The notes beneath the pieces were generated by a model, which saw only the letters and a list, made by a program, of their open reading frames with translations, ran no database searches and had not been told where the DNA came from. A DNA stretch of 64,000 nucleotides, taken from NCBI GenBank assembly GCA_963966185.1, contig CAWZYM010000088.1, forward strand, positions 1-64,000. The letters run 5' to 3'. Positions 36,651 to 49,703 of this stretch are shown in pieces. The position numbers and the translations under genes were made by a program. This DNA is from Rhabditoides inermis. Its lineage: Eukaryota; Nematoda; Chromadorea; Rhabditida; Rhabditidae. Numbering within the stretch: the stretch's first letter is position 1; each line of letters opens with the position of its first letter.

Positions 36651-39600
36651 TTAGACTGCTCTTAACCGCATCCTAGCTTATTGGCTGCATTTTCCTTTTC
36701 CGCCACTCGTTCGACTCACTCATCGGGCAAAAGTCGCTTTTTTGAATTTTTTAAAGTTTTATCGACAATTTGAGTTGGGTAGATCAAATACAACACTCAT
36801 ACCATATCGAGAGTGTGAATTAGAGTGCTCTCAACCGCATCCTAGCTTATTGGCTGCATTTTCCTTTTCCGACACTCGTTCGACTCACTCATAGGGCAAA
36901 AGTCGCTTTTTTGAAGTTTTTGATGTTTTATCGACAATTTGAATCGTGTAGATCAAATACAACACTCACACCATATCGAGAGTGTAAATTAGACTGCTCT
37001 TAACCGCATCCTAGCTTATTGGCTGCATTTTCCTTTTCCGCCACTCGTTCGACTCACTCATCGGGCAAAAGTAGCTTTTTGAAATTTTTGATGTTTTATC
37101 GACAATTTGAGTCGTGTAGGTCAAATACAACACTCACATCATATCGAGAGTCTGAATTAGAGTGCTCTCAACCGCATCCTAGCTTATTGGCTGCATTTTC
37201 CTTTTCCGCCACTCGTTCGACTCACTCATCGGACAAAAGTCGCTTTTTTTTGAAATTTTTGATGTTTTATCGACAATTTGAGTTGGGTAGATCAAATACA
37301 ACACTCACATCATATCGAGAGTGTAAATTAGAGTGCTCTCATCCGCATCCTAGCTTATTGGCTGCATTTTCCTTTTCCGCCACTCGTTCGACTCACTCAT
37401 AGGGCAAAAGTCGCTTGTTTGAAGTTTTTGATGTTTTATCGACAATTTGAATCGTGTAGATCAAATACAACACTCACACCATATCGAGAGTGTAAATTAG
37501 ACTGCTCTTAACCGCATCCTAGCTTATTGGCTGCATTTTCCTTTTCCGCCACTCGTTCGACTCACTCATCGGGCAAAAGTCGCTTTTTTGAAATTTTTAA
37601 AGTTTTGTCGACAATTTGAGTTGGGTAGATCAAATACAACACTCATACCATATCAAGAGTGTGAATTAGAGTGCTCTTAACCGCATCCTAGCTTATTGGC
37701 TGCGTTTTCCTTTTCCGACACTCGTTCGACTCACTCATAGGGCAAAAGTCGTTTTTTTGAAGTTTTTGATGTTTTATCGACAATTTGAATCGTGTAGATC
37801 AAATACAACACTCACACCATATCGAGAGTGTAAATTAGACTGCTCTTAACCGCATCCTAGCTTATTGGCTGCATTTTCCTTTTCCGCCACACGTTCGACT
37901 CACTCATCGGGCAAAAGTCGCTTTTTGAAATTTTTGATGTTTTATCGACAATTTGAGTTGGGTAGATCAAATACAACACTCACACCATATCGAGAGTGTA
38001 AAGTAGAGTGCTTTCAACCGCATCCTAGCTTACTGGCTGCATTTTCCTTTTCCGCCACTCGTTCGACTCACTCATCGGACAAAAGTCGCTTTTTTTGAAA
38101 TTTTTGATGTTTTATCGACAATTTGAGTTGGGTAGATCAAATACAACACTCACACCATATCGAGAGTGTAAATTAGAGTGCTCTCAACCGCATCCTAGCT
38201 TATTGGCTGCATTTTCCTTTTCCGCCACTCGTTCGACTCACTCATAGGGCAAAAGTCGCTTGTTTGAAGTTTTTGATGTTTTATCGACAATTTGAATCGT
38301 GTAGATCAAATACAACACTCACACCATATCGAGAGTGTAAATTAGACTGCTCTTAACCGCATCCTAGCTTATTGGCTGCATTTTCCTTTTCCGCCACTCG
38401 TTCGACTCACTCATCGGGCAAAAGTCGCTTTTTTGAAATTTTTAAAGTTTTGTCGACAATTTGAGTTGGGTAGATCAAATACAACACTCATACCATATCA
38501 AGAGTGTGAATTAGAGTGCTCTTAACCGCATCCTAGCTTATTGGCTGCATTTTCCTTTTCCGACACTCGTTCGACTCACTCATAGGGCAAAAGTCGCTTT
38601 TTTGAAGTTTTTGATGTTTTATCGACAATTTGAATCGTGTAGATCAAATACAACACTCACACCATATCGAGAGTGTAAATTAGACTGCCTGCTCTTAACC
38701 GCATCCTAGCTTATTGGCTGCATTTTCCTTTTCCGCCACACGTTCGACTCACTCATCGGGCAAAAGTCGCTTTTTGAAATTTTTGATGTTTTATCGACAA
38801 TTTGAGTTGGGTAGATCAAATACAACACTCACACCATATCGAGAGTGTAAATTAGAGTGCTCTCAACCGCATCCTAGCTTATTGGCTGTATTTTCCTTTT
38901 CCGCCACTCGTTCGACTCACTCATCGGGCAAAAGTCGCTTTTTTGAAATTTTGATGTTTTATCGACAATTTGAGTTGGGTAGATCAAATACAACACTCAC
39001 ACCATATCGAGAGTGTAAATTAGAGTGCTTTCAACCGCATCCTAGCTTATTGGCTGCATTTTCCTTTTCCGCCACTCGTTCGACTCACTCATCGGACAAA
39101 AGTCGCTTTTTTGAAATTTTTGATAATTTATCGACAATTTGAGTTGGGTAGATCAAATACAAAACTCACACCATATCGAGAGTGTAAATTAGAGTGCTCT
39201 CAACCGCATCCTAGCTTATTGGCTGCATTTTCCTTTTCCGCCACTCGTTCGACTCACTCATCGGACAAAAGTCGCTTTTTTGAAATTTTTGATGTTTTAT
39301 CGACAATTTGAGTTGGGTAGATCAAATACAACACTCACACCATATCGAGAGTGTAAATTAGAGTGCTCTCAACCGCATCCTAGCTTATTGGCTGCATTTT
39401 CCTTTTCCGCCACTCGTTCGACTCACTCATCGGACAAAAGTCGCTTTTTTGAAATTTTTGATGTTTTATCGACAATTTGAGTTGGGTAGATCAAATACAA
39501 CACTCACACCATATCGAGAGTGTAAATTAGACTGCTCTTAACCGCATCCTAGCTTATTGGCTGCATTTTCCTTTTCCGCCACTCGTTCGACTCACTCATC

Positions 39601-42600
39601 GGGCAAAAGTCGCTTTTTTGAAATTTTTAAAGTTTTATCGACAATTTGAGTTGGGTAGATCAAATACAACACTCATACCATATCACGAGTGTGAATTAGA
39701 GTGCTCTCAACCGCATCCTAGCTTATTGGCTGCATTTTCCTTTTCCGACACTCGTTCGACTCACTCATAGGGCAAAAGTCGCTTTTTTGAAGTTTTTGAT
39801 GTTTTATCGACAATTTGAATCGTGTAGATCAAATACAACACTCACACCATATCGAGAGTGTAAATTAGACTGCTCTTAACCGCATCCTAGCTTATTGGCT
39901 GCATTTTCCTTTTCCGCCACTCGTTCGACTCACTCATCGGGCAAAAGTCGCTTTTTGAAATTTTTGATGTTTTATCGACAATTTGAGTCGTGTAGGTCAA
40001 ATACAACACTCACATCATATCGAGAGTCTGCATTAGAGTGCTCTCAACCGCATCCTAGCTTATTGGCTGCATTTTCCATTTCCGCCACTCGTTCGACTCA
40101 CTCATCGGACAAAAGTCGCTTTTTTTGAAATTTTTGATGTTTTATCGACAACTTGAGTTGGGTAGATCAAATACAACACTCACACCATATTGAGAGTGTG
40201 AATTAGAGTGCTCTCATCCGCATCCTAGCTTATTGGCTGCATTTTCCTTTTCCGCCACTCGTTCGACTCACTCATAGGGCAAAAGTCGCTTGTTTGAAGT
40301 TTTTGATGTTTTATCGACAATTTGAATCGTGTAGATCAAATACAACACTCACACCATATCGAGAGTGTAAATTAGACTGCTCTTAACCGCATCCTAGCTT
40401 ATTGGCTGCATTTTCCTTTTCCGCCACTCGTTCGACTCACTCATCGGGCAAAAGTCGCTTTTTTGAAATTTTTAAAGTTTTGTCGACAATTTGAGTTGGG
40501 TAGATCAAATACAACACTCATACCATATCAAGAGTGTGAATTAGAGTGCTCTCAACCGCATCCTAGCTTATTGGCTGTATTTTCCTTTTCCGACACTCGT
40601 TCGACTCACTCATAGGGCAAAAGTCGCTTTTTTGAAGTTTTTGATGTTTTATCGACAATTTGAATCGTGTAGATCAAATACAACACTCACACCATATCGA
40701 GAGTGTAAATTAGACTGCTCTCAACCGCATCCTAGCTTATTGGCTGCATTTTCCTTTTCCGCCACACGTTCGACTCACTCATCGGGCAAAAGTCGCTTTT
40801 TGAAATTTTTGATGTTTTATCGACAATTTGAGTTGGGTAGATCAAATACAACACTCACACCATATCGAGAGTGTGAAGTAGAGTGCTTTCAACCGCATCC
40901 TAGCTTACTGGCTGCATTTTCCTTTTCCGCCACTCGTTCGACTCACTCATCGGACAAAAGTCGCTTTTTTTGAAATTTTTGATGTTTTATCGACAATTTG
41001 AGTTGGGTAGATCAAATACAACACTCACACCATATCGAGAGTGTAAATTAGAGTGCTTTCAACCGCATCCTAGCTTATTGGCTGCATTTTCCTTTTCCGC
41101 CACTCGTTCGACTCACTCATCGGACAAAAGTCGCTTTTTTGAAATTTTTGATTATTTATCGACAATTTGAGTTGGGTAGATCAAATACAACACTCACACC
41201 ATATCGAGAGTGTAAATTAGAGTGCTCTCAACCGCATCCTAGCTTATTGGCTGCATTTTCCTTTTCCGCCACTCGTTCGACTCACTCATCGGACAAAAGT
41301 CTTTTTTTTTAAATTTTTGATGTTTTATCGACAATTTGAGTTGGGTAGATCAAATACAACACTCACACCATATCGAGAGTGTAAATTAGAGTGCTCTCAA
41401 CCGCATCCTAGCTTATTGGCTGCATTTTCCTTTTCCGCCACTCGTTCGACTCACTCATCGGACAAAAGTCGCTTTTTTGAAATTTTTGATGTTTTATCGA
41501 CAATTTGAGTTGGGTAGATCAAATACAACACTCACACCATATCGAGAGTGTAAATTAGAGTGCTCTCAACCGCATCCTAGCTTATTGGCTGCATTTTCCT
41601 TTTCCGCCACTCGTTCGACTCACTCATCGGACAAAAGTCGCTTTTTTTGAAATTTTTGATGTTTTATCGACAATTTGAGTTGGGTAGATCAAATACAACA
41701 CTCACACCATATCGAGAGTGTAAATTAGACTGCTCTTAACCGCATCCTAGCTTATTGGCTGCATTTTCCTTTTCCGCCACTCGTTCGACTCACTCATCGG
41801 GCAAAAGTCGCTTTTTTGAAATTTTTAAAGTTTTATCGACAATTTGAGTTGGGTAGATCAAATACAACACTCATACCATATCAAGAGTGTGAATTAGAGT
41901 GCTCTCAACCGCATCCTAGCTTATTGGCTGCATTTTCCTTTTCCGACACTCGTTCGACTCACTCATAGGGCAAAAGTCGCTTTTTTGAAGTTTTTGATGT
42001 TTTATCGACAATTTGAATCGTGTAGATCAAATACAACACTCACACCATATCGAGAGTGTAAATTAGACTGCTCTTAACCGCATCCTAGCTTATTGGCTGC
42101 ATTTTCCTTTTCCGCCACTCGTTCGACTCACTCATCGGGCAAAAGTAGCTTTTTGAAATTTTTGATGTTTTATCGACAATTTGAGTCGTGTAGGTCAAAT
42201 ACAACACTCACATCATATCGAGAGTCTGAATTAGAGTGCTCTCAACCGCATCCTAGCTTATTGGCTGCATTTTCCTTTTCCGCCACTCGTTCGACTCACT
42301 CATCGGACAAAAGTCGCTTTTTTTTTGAAATTTTTGATGTTTTATCGACAATTTGAGTTGGGTAGATCAAATACAACACTCACATCATATCGAGAGTGTA
42401 AATTAGAGTGCTCTCATCCGCATCCTAGCTTATTGGCTGCATTTTCCTTTTCCGCCACTCGTTCGACTCACTCATAGGGCAAAAGTCGCTTGTTTGAAGT
42501 TTTTGATGTTTTATCGACAATTTGAATCGTGTAGATCAAATACAACACTCACACCATATCGAGAGTGTAAATTAGACTGCTCTTAACCGCATCCTAGCTT

Positions 42601-43507
42601 ATTGGCTGCATTTTCCTTTTCCGCCACTCGTTCGACTCACTCATCGGGCAAAAGTCGCTTTTTTGAAATTTTTAAAGTTTTGTCGACAATTTGAGTTGGG
42701 TAGATCAAATACAACACTCATACCATATCAAGAGTGTGAATTAGAGTGCTCTTAACCGCATCCTAGCTTATTGGCTGCGTTTTCCTTTTCCGACACTCGT
42801 TCGACTCACTCATAGGGCAAAAGTCGCTTTTTTGAAAGTTTTGATGTTTTATCGACAATTTGAATCGTGTAGATCAAATACAACACTCACACCATATCGA
42901 GAGTGTAAATTAGACTGCTCTTAACCGCATCCTAGCTTATTGGCTGCATTTTCCTTTTCCGCCACACCTTCGACTCACTCATCGGGCAAAAGTCGCTTTT
43001 TGAAATTTTTGATGTTTTATCGACAATTTGAGTTGGGTAGATCAAATACAACACTCACACCATATCGAGAGTGTAAAGTAGAGTGCTTTCAACCGCATCC
43101 TAGCTTACTGGCTGCATTTTCCTTTTCCGCCACTCGTTCGACTCACTCATCGGACAAAAGTTGCTTTTTTTGAAATTTTTGATGTTTTATCGACAATTTG
43201 AGTTGGGTAGATCAAATACAACACTCACACTATATCGAGAGTGTAAATTAGAGTGCTCTCAACCGCATCCTAGCTTATTGGCTGCATTTTCCTTTTCCGC
43301 CACTCGTTCGACTCACTCATCGGACAAAAGTCGCTTTTTTGAAATTTTTGATGTTTTATCGACAATTTGAGTTGGGTAGATCAAATACAACACTCACACC
43401 ATATCGAGAGTGTAAATTAGAGTGCTCTCAACCGCATCCTAGCTTATTGGCTGCATTTTCCTTTTCCGCCATTCGTTCGACTCACTCATCGGACAAAAGT
43501 CGCTTTT
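36651..43507 (+). repeat. Zone 3 satellite, first part
   Basis: New diagnostic variants dominate here: CCGACACTCG, AAATTTTTAAAG with GTTTTGTCG, CTTGTTTGAAG, CTCATCCGCATCC, CCACACGTTCG, and GTAAAGTAGAG with CTTACTGG. Landmarks at 37019-38098 recur 5074-5075 bp downstream at 42093-43173. The section from 40632 recurs 8442 bp downstream. A 4-bp micro-duplication giving GACTGCCTGCTC (near 38687) is shared with about 53555. Confidence 0.75.
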
Positions 43508-45990
43508 TTGAAATTTTTGATGTTTTATCGACAATTTGAGTTGGGTAGATCAAATACAACACTCACACCATATCGAGAGTGTAAATTAGAGTGCTCTCAA
43601 CCGCATCCTAGCTTATTGGCTGCATTTTCCTTTTCCGCCACTCGTTCGACTCACTCATCGGGCAAAAGTCGCTTTTTTGAAATTTTTGATGTTTTATCGA
43701 CAATTTGAGTTGGGTATATCAAATACAACACTCACACCATATCGAGAGTGTAAATTAGAACGCTCTCAACCGCATCCTAGCTTATTGGCTGCATTTTCCT
43801 TTTCCGCCACTCGTTCGACTCCATCGGGCAAAAGTCGCTTTTTGAAATTTTTGATGTTTTATCGACAATTTTAGTTGGGTATATCAAATACAACACTCAC
43901 ACCATATCGAGAGTGTAAATTAGAGTGCTCTCAACCGCATCCTAGCTTATTGGCTGCATTTTCCTTTTCCGCCACTCGTTCGACGCACTCATCGGACAAA
44001 AGTAGCTTTTTTGAAATTTTTGATGTTTTATCGACAATTTGAGTTGGGTAGATCAAATACAACACTCAACAATATCGAGAGTGTAAATTAGAGTGCTCTA
44101 AACCGCATCCTAGCTTATTGGCTGCATTTTCCTTTTCCGCCACTCGTTCGACTCACTCATCGGGCAAAAGTCGCTTTTTTGAAGTTTTTGATGTTTTATC
44201 GACAATTTGAATCGTGTAGATCAAATACAACACTCACACCATATCGAGAGTGTAAATTAGACTGCTCTCAACCGCATCCTAGCTTATTGGCTGCATTTTC
44301 CTTTTCCGCCACACGTTCGACTCACTCATCGGGCAAAAGTCGCTTTTTGAAATTTTTGATGTTTTATCGACAATTTGAGTTGGGTAGATCAAATACAACA
44401 CTCACACCATATCGAGAGTGTAAAGTAGAGTGCTTTCAACCGCATCCTAGCTTACTGGCTGCATTTTCCTTTTCCGCCACTCGTTCGACTCACTCATCGG
44501 ACAAAAGTCGCTTTTTTGAAGTTTTTGATGTTTTATCGACAATTTGAATCGTGTAGATCAAATACAACACTCACACCATATCGAGAGTGTAAATTAGACT
44601 GCTCTCAACCGCATCCTAGCTTATTGGCTGCATTTTCCTTTTCCGCCACACGTTCGACTCACTCATCGGGCAAAAGTCGCTTTTTGAAATTTTTGATGTT
44701 TTATCGACAATTTGAGTTGGGTAGATCAAATACAACACTCACACCATATCGAGAGTGTAAAGTAGAGTGCTTTCAACCGCATCCTAGCTTACTGGCTGCA
44801 TTTTCCTTTTCCGCCACTCGTTCGACTCACTCATCGGACAAAAGTCGCTTTTTTTGAAATTTTTGATGTTTTATCGACAATTTGAGTTGGGTAGATCAAA
44901 TACAACACTCACACCATATTGAGAGTGTGAATTAGAGTGCTCTCATCCGCATCCTAGCTTATTGGCTGCATTTTCCTTTTCCGCCACTCGTTCGACTCAC
45001 TCATAGGGCAAAAGTCGCTTGTTTGAAGTTTTTGATGTTTTATCGACAATTTGAATCGTGTAGATCAAATACAACACTCACACCATATCGAGAGTGTAAA
45101 TTAGACTGCTCTTAACCGCATCCTAGCTTATTGGCTGCATTTTCCTTTTCCGCCACTCGTTCGACTCACTCATCGGGCAAAAGTCGCTTTTTTGAAATTT
45201 TTAAAGTTTTGTCGACAATTTGAGTTGGGTAGATCAAATACAACACTCATACCATATCAAGAGTGTGAATTAGAGTGCTCTCAACCGCATCCTAGCTTAT
45301 TGGCTGTATTTTCCTTTTCCGACACTCGTTCGACTCACTCATAGGGCAAAAGTCGCTTTTTTGAAGTTTTTGATGTTTTATCGACAATTTGAATCGTGTA
45401 GATCAAATACAACACTCACACCATATCGAGAGTGTAAATTAGACTGCTCTCAACCGCATCCTAGCTTATTGGCTGCATTTTCCTTTTCCGCCACACGTTC
45501 GACTCACTCATCGGGCAAAAGTCGCTTTTTGAAATTTTTGATGTTTTATCGACAATTTGAGTTGGGTAGATCAAATACAACACTCACACCATATCGAGAG
45601 TGTAAAGTAGAGTGCTTTCAACCGCATCCTAGCTTACTGGCTGTATTTTCCTTTTCCGCCACTCGTTCGACTCACTCATCGGACAAAAGTCGCTTTTTTT
45701 GAAATTTTTGATGTTTTATCGACAATTTGAGTTGGGTAGATCAAATACAACACTCACACCATATCGAGAGTGTAAATTAGAGTGCTTTCAACCGCATCCT
45801 AGCTTATTGGCTGCATTTTCCTTTTCCGCCACTCGTTCGACTCACTCATCGGACAAAAGTCGCTTTTTTGAAATTTTTGATTATTTATCGACAATTTGAG
45901 TTGGGTAGATCAAATACAACACTCACACCATATCGAGAGTGTAAATTAGAGTGCTCTCAACCGCATCCTAGCTTATTGGCTGCATTTTCC
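43508..45990 (+). repeat. Zone 3 duplicated block with a zone 1 insert, copy 1
   Basis: The first 590 bp or so (GGGTATATC, GAACGCTCTC, a class D monomer, CGACGCACTC with AAAAGTAGC) match zone 1 sequence starting at 10342. The rest is zone 3 type, with two tandem pairs of CCACACG/CTTACTGG monomers 337 bp apart (44179 and 44516). A 2-bp loss giving CACTCAACAATATCG (near 44065) is shared only with the second copy of the block. Confidence 0.8.
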
Positions 45991-47220
45991 TTTTCCGCCA
46001 CTCGTTCGACTCACTCATAGGGCAAAAGTCGCTTGTTTGAAGTTTTTGATGTTTTATCGACAATTTGAATCGTGTAGATCAAATACAACACTCACACCAT
46101 ATCGAGAGTGTAAATTAGACTGCTCTTAACCGCATCCTAGCTTATTGGCTGCATTTTCCTTTTCCGCCACTCGTTCGACTCACTCATCGGGCAAAAGTCG
46201 CTTTTTTGAAATTTTTAAAGTTTTGTCGACAATTTGAGTTGGGTAGATCAAATACAACACTCATACCATATCAAGAGTGTGAATTAGAGTGCTCTCAACC
46301 GCATCCTAGCTTATTGGCTGTATTTTCCTTTTCCGACACTCGTTCGACTCACTCATAGGGCAAAAGTCGCTTTTTTGAAGTTTTTGATGTTTTATCGACA
46401 ATTTGAATCGTGTAGATCAAATACAACACTCACACCATATCGAGAGTGTAAATTAGACTGCTCTCAACCGCATCCTAGCTTATTGGCTGCATTTTCCTTT
46501 TCCGCCACACGTTCGACTCACTCATCGGGCAAAAGTCGCTTTTTGAAATTTTTGATGTTTTATCGACAATTTGAGTTGGGTAGATCAAATACAACACTCA
46601 CACCATATCGAGAGTGTAAAGTAGAGTGCTTTCAACCGCATCCTAGCTTACTGGCTGCATTTTCCTTTTCCGCCACTCGTTCGACTCACTCATCGGACAA
46701 AAGTCGCTTTTTTTGAAATTTTTGATGTTTTATCGACAATTTGAGTTGGGTAGATCAAATACAACACTCACACCATATCGAGAGTGTAAATTAGAGTGCT
46801 TTCAACCGCATCCTAGCTTATTGGCTGCATTTTCCTTTTCCGCCACTCGTTCGACTCACTCATCGGACAAAAGTCGCTTTTTTGAAATTTTTGATTATTT
46901 ATCGACAATTTGAGTTGGGTAGATCAAATACAACACTCACACCATATCGAGAGTGTAAATTAGAGTGCTCTCAACCGCATCCTAGCTTATTGGCTGCATT
47001 TTCCTTTTCCGCCACTCGTTCGACTCACTCATCGGACAAAAGTCTTTTTTTTTAAAATTTTTGATGTTTTATCGACAATTTGAGTTGGGTAGATCAAATA
47101 CAACACTCACACCATATCGAGAGTGTAAATTAGAGTGCTCTCAACCGCATCCTAGCTTATTGGCTGCATTTTCCTTTTCCGCCACTCGTTCGACTCACTC
47201 ATCGGACAAAAGTCGCTTTT
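45991..47220 (+). repeat. Zone 3 satellite between the duplicated blocks
   Basis: It contains the second copy of a 1014-bp, 6-monomer unit: landmarks at 45361 and 45699 recur at 46375 and 46713. It also holds a GATTATTTATCG monomer followed by a T-tract monomer (near 47045). Confidence 0.65.
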
Positions 47221-49703
47221 TTGAAATTTTTGATGTTTTATCGACAATTTGAGTTGGGTAGATCAAATACAACACTCACACCATATCGAGAGTGTAAATT
47301 AGAGTGCTCTCAACCGCATCCTAGCTTATTGGCTGCATTTTCCTTTTCCGCCACTCGTTCGACTCACTCATCGGGCAAAAGTCGCTTTTTTGAAATTTTT
47401 GATGTTTTATCGACAATTTGAGTTGGGTATATCAAATACAACACTCACACCATATCGAGAGTGTAAATTAGAACGCTCTCAACCGCATCCTAGCTTATTG
47501 GCTGCATTTTCCTTTTCCGCCACTCGTTCGACTCCATCGGGCAAAAGTCGCTTTTTGAAATTTTTGATGTTTTATCGACAATTTTAGTTGGGTATATCAA
47601 ATACAACACTCACACCATATCGAGAGTGTAAATTAGAGTGCTCTCAACCGCATCCTAGCTTATTGGCTGCATTTTCCTTTTCCGCCACTCGTTCGACGCA
47701 CTCATCGGACAAAAGTAGCTTTTTTGAAATTTTTGATGTTTTATCGACAATTTGAGTTGGGTAGATCAAATACAACACTCAACAATATCGAGAGTGTAAA
47801 TTAGAGTGCTCTAAACCGCATCCTAGCTTATTGGCTGCATTTTCCTTTTCCGCCACTCGTTCGACTCACTCATCGGGCAAAAGTCGCTTTTTTGAAGTTT
47901 TTGATGTTTTATCGACAATTTGAATCGTGTAGATCAAATACAACACTCACACCATATCGAGAGTGTAAATTAGACTGCTCTCAACCGCATCCTAGCTTAT
48001 TGGCTGCATTTTCCTTTTCCGCCACACGTTCGACTCACTCATCGGGCAAAAGTCGCTTTTTGAAATTTTTGATGTTTTATCGACAATTTGAGTTGGGTAG
48101 ATCAAATACAACACTCACACCATATCGAGAGTGTAAAGTAGAGTGCTTTCAACCGCATCCTAGCTTACTGGCTGCATTTTCCTTTTCCGCCACTCGTTCG
48201 ACTCACTCATCGGACAAAAGTCGCTTTTTTGAAGTTTTTGATGTTTTATCGACAATTTGAATCGTGTAGATCAAATACAACACTCACACCATATCGAGAG
48301 TGTAAATTAGACTGCTCTCAACCGCATCCTAGCTTATTGGCTGCATTTTCCTTTTCCGCCACACGTTCGACTCACTCATCGGGCAAAAGTCGCTTTTTGA
48401 AATTTTTGATGTTTTATCGACAATTTGAGTTGGGTAGATCAAATACAACACTCACACCATATCGAGAGTGTAAAGTAGAGTGCTTTCAACCGCATCCTAG
48501 CTTACTGGCTGCATTTTCCTTTTCCGCCACTCGTTCGACTCACTCATCGGACAAAAGTCGCTTTTTTTGAAATTTTTGATGTTTTATCGACAATTTGAGT
48601 TGGGTAGATCAAATACAACACTCACACCATATTGAGAGTGTGAATTAGAGTGCTCTCATCCGCATCCTAGCTTATTGGCTGCATTTTCCTTTTCCGCCAC
48701 TCGTTCGACTCACTCATAGGGCAAAAGTCGCTTGTTTGAAGTTTTTGATGTTTTATCGACAATTTGAATCGTGTAGATCAAATACAACACTCACACCATA
48801 TCGAGAGTGTAAATTAGACTGCTCTTAACCGCATCCTAGCTTATTGGCTGCATTTTCCTTTTCCGCCACTCGTTCGACTCACTCATCGGGCAAAAGTCGC
48901 TTTTTTGAAATTTTTAAAGTTTTGTCGACAATTTGAGTTGGGTAGATCAAATACAACACTCATACCATATCAAGAGTGTGAATTAGAGTGCTCTCAACCG
49001 CATCCTAGCTTATTGGCTGTATTTTCCTTTTCCGACACTCGTTCGACTCACTCATAGGGCAAAAGTCGCTTTTTTGAAGTTTTTGATGTTTTATCGACAA
49101 TTTGAATCGTGTAGATCAAATACAACACTCACACCATATCGAGAGTGTAAATTAGACTGCTCTCAACCGCATCCTAGCTTATTGGCTGCATTTTCCTTTT
49201 CCGCCACACGTTCGACTCACTCATCGGGCAAAAGTCGCTTTTTGAAATTTTTGATGTTTTATCGACAATTTGAGTTGGGTAGATCAAATACAACACTCAC
49301 ACCATATCGAGAGTGTAAAGTAGAGTGCTTTCAACCGCATCCTAGCTTACTGGCTGCATTTTCCTTTTCCGCCACTCGTTCGACTCACTCATCGGACAAA
49401 AGTCGCTTTTTTTGAAATTTTTGATGTTTTATCGACAATTTGAGTTGGGTAGATCAAATACAACACTCACACCATATCGAGAGTGTAAATTAGAGTGCTT
49501 TCAACCGCATCCTAGCTTATTGGCTGCATTTTCCTTTTCCGCCACTCGTTCGACTCACTCATCGGACAAAAGTCGCTTTTTTGAAATTTTTGATTATTTA
49601 TCGACAATTTGAGTTGGGTAGATCAAATACAACACTCACACCATATCGAGAGTGTAAATTAGAGTGCTCTCAACCGCATCCTAGCTTATTGGCTGCATTT
49701 TCC
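47221..49703 (+). repeat. Zone 3 duplicated block with a zone 1 insert, copy 2
   Basis: It repeats 43508-45990 with a constant 3713-bp offset (22 monomers) across at least eight landmarks, including the private CACTCAACAATATCG deletion. Differences by eye are very few, for example CTGTATTTTCC near 45642 against CTGCATTTTCC near 49355. Confidence 0.85.
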
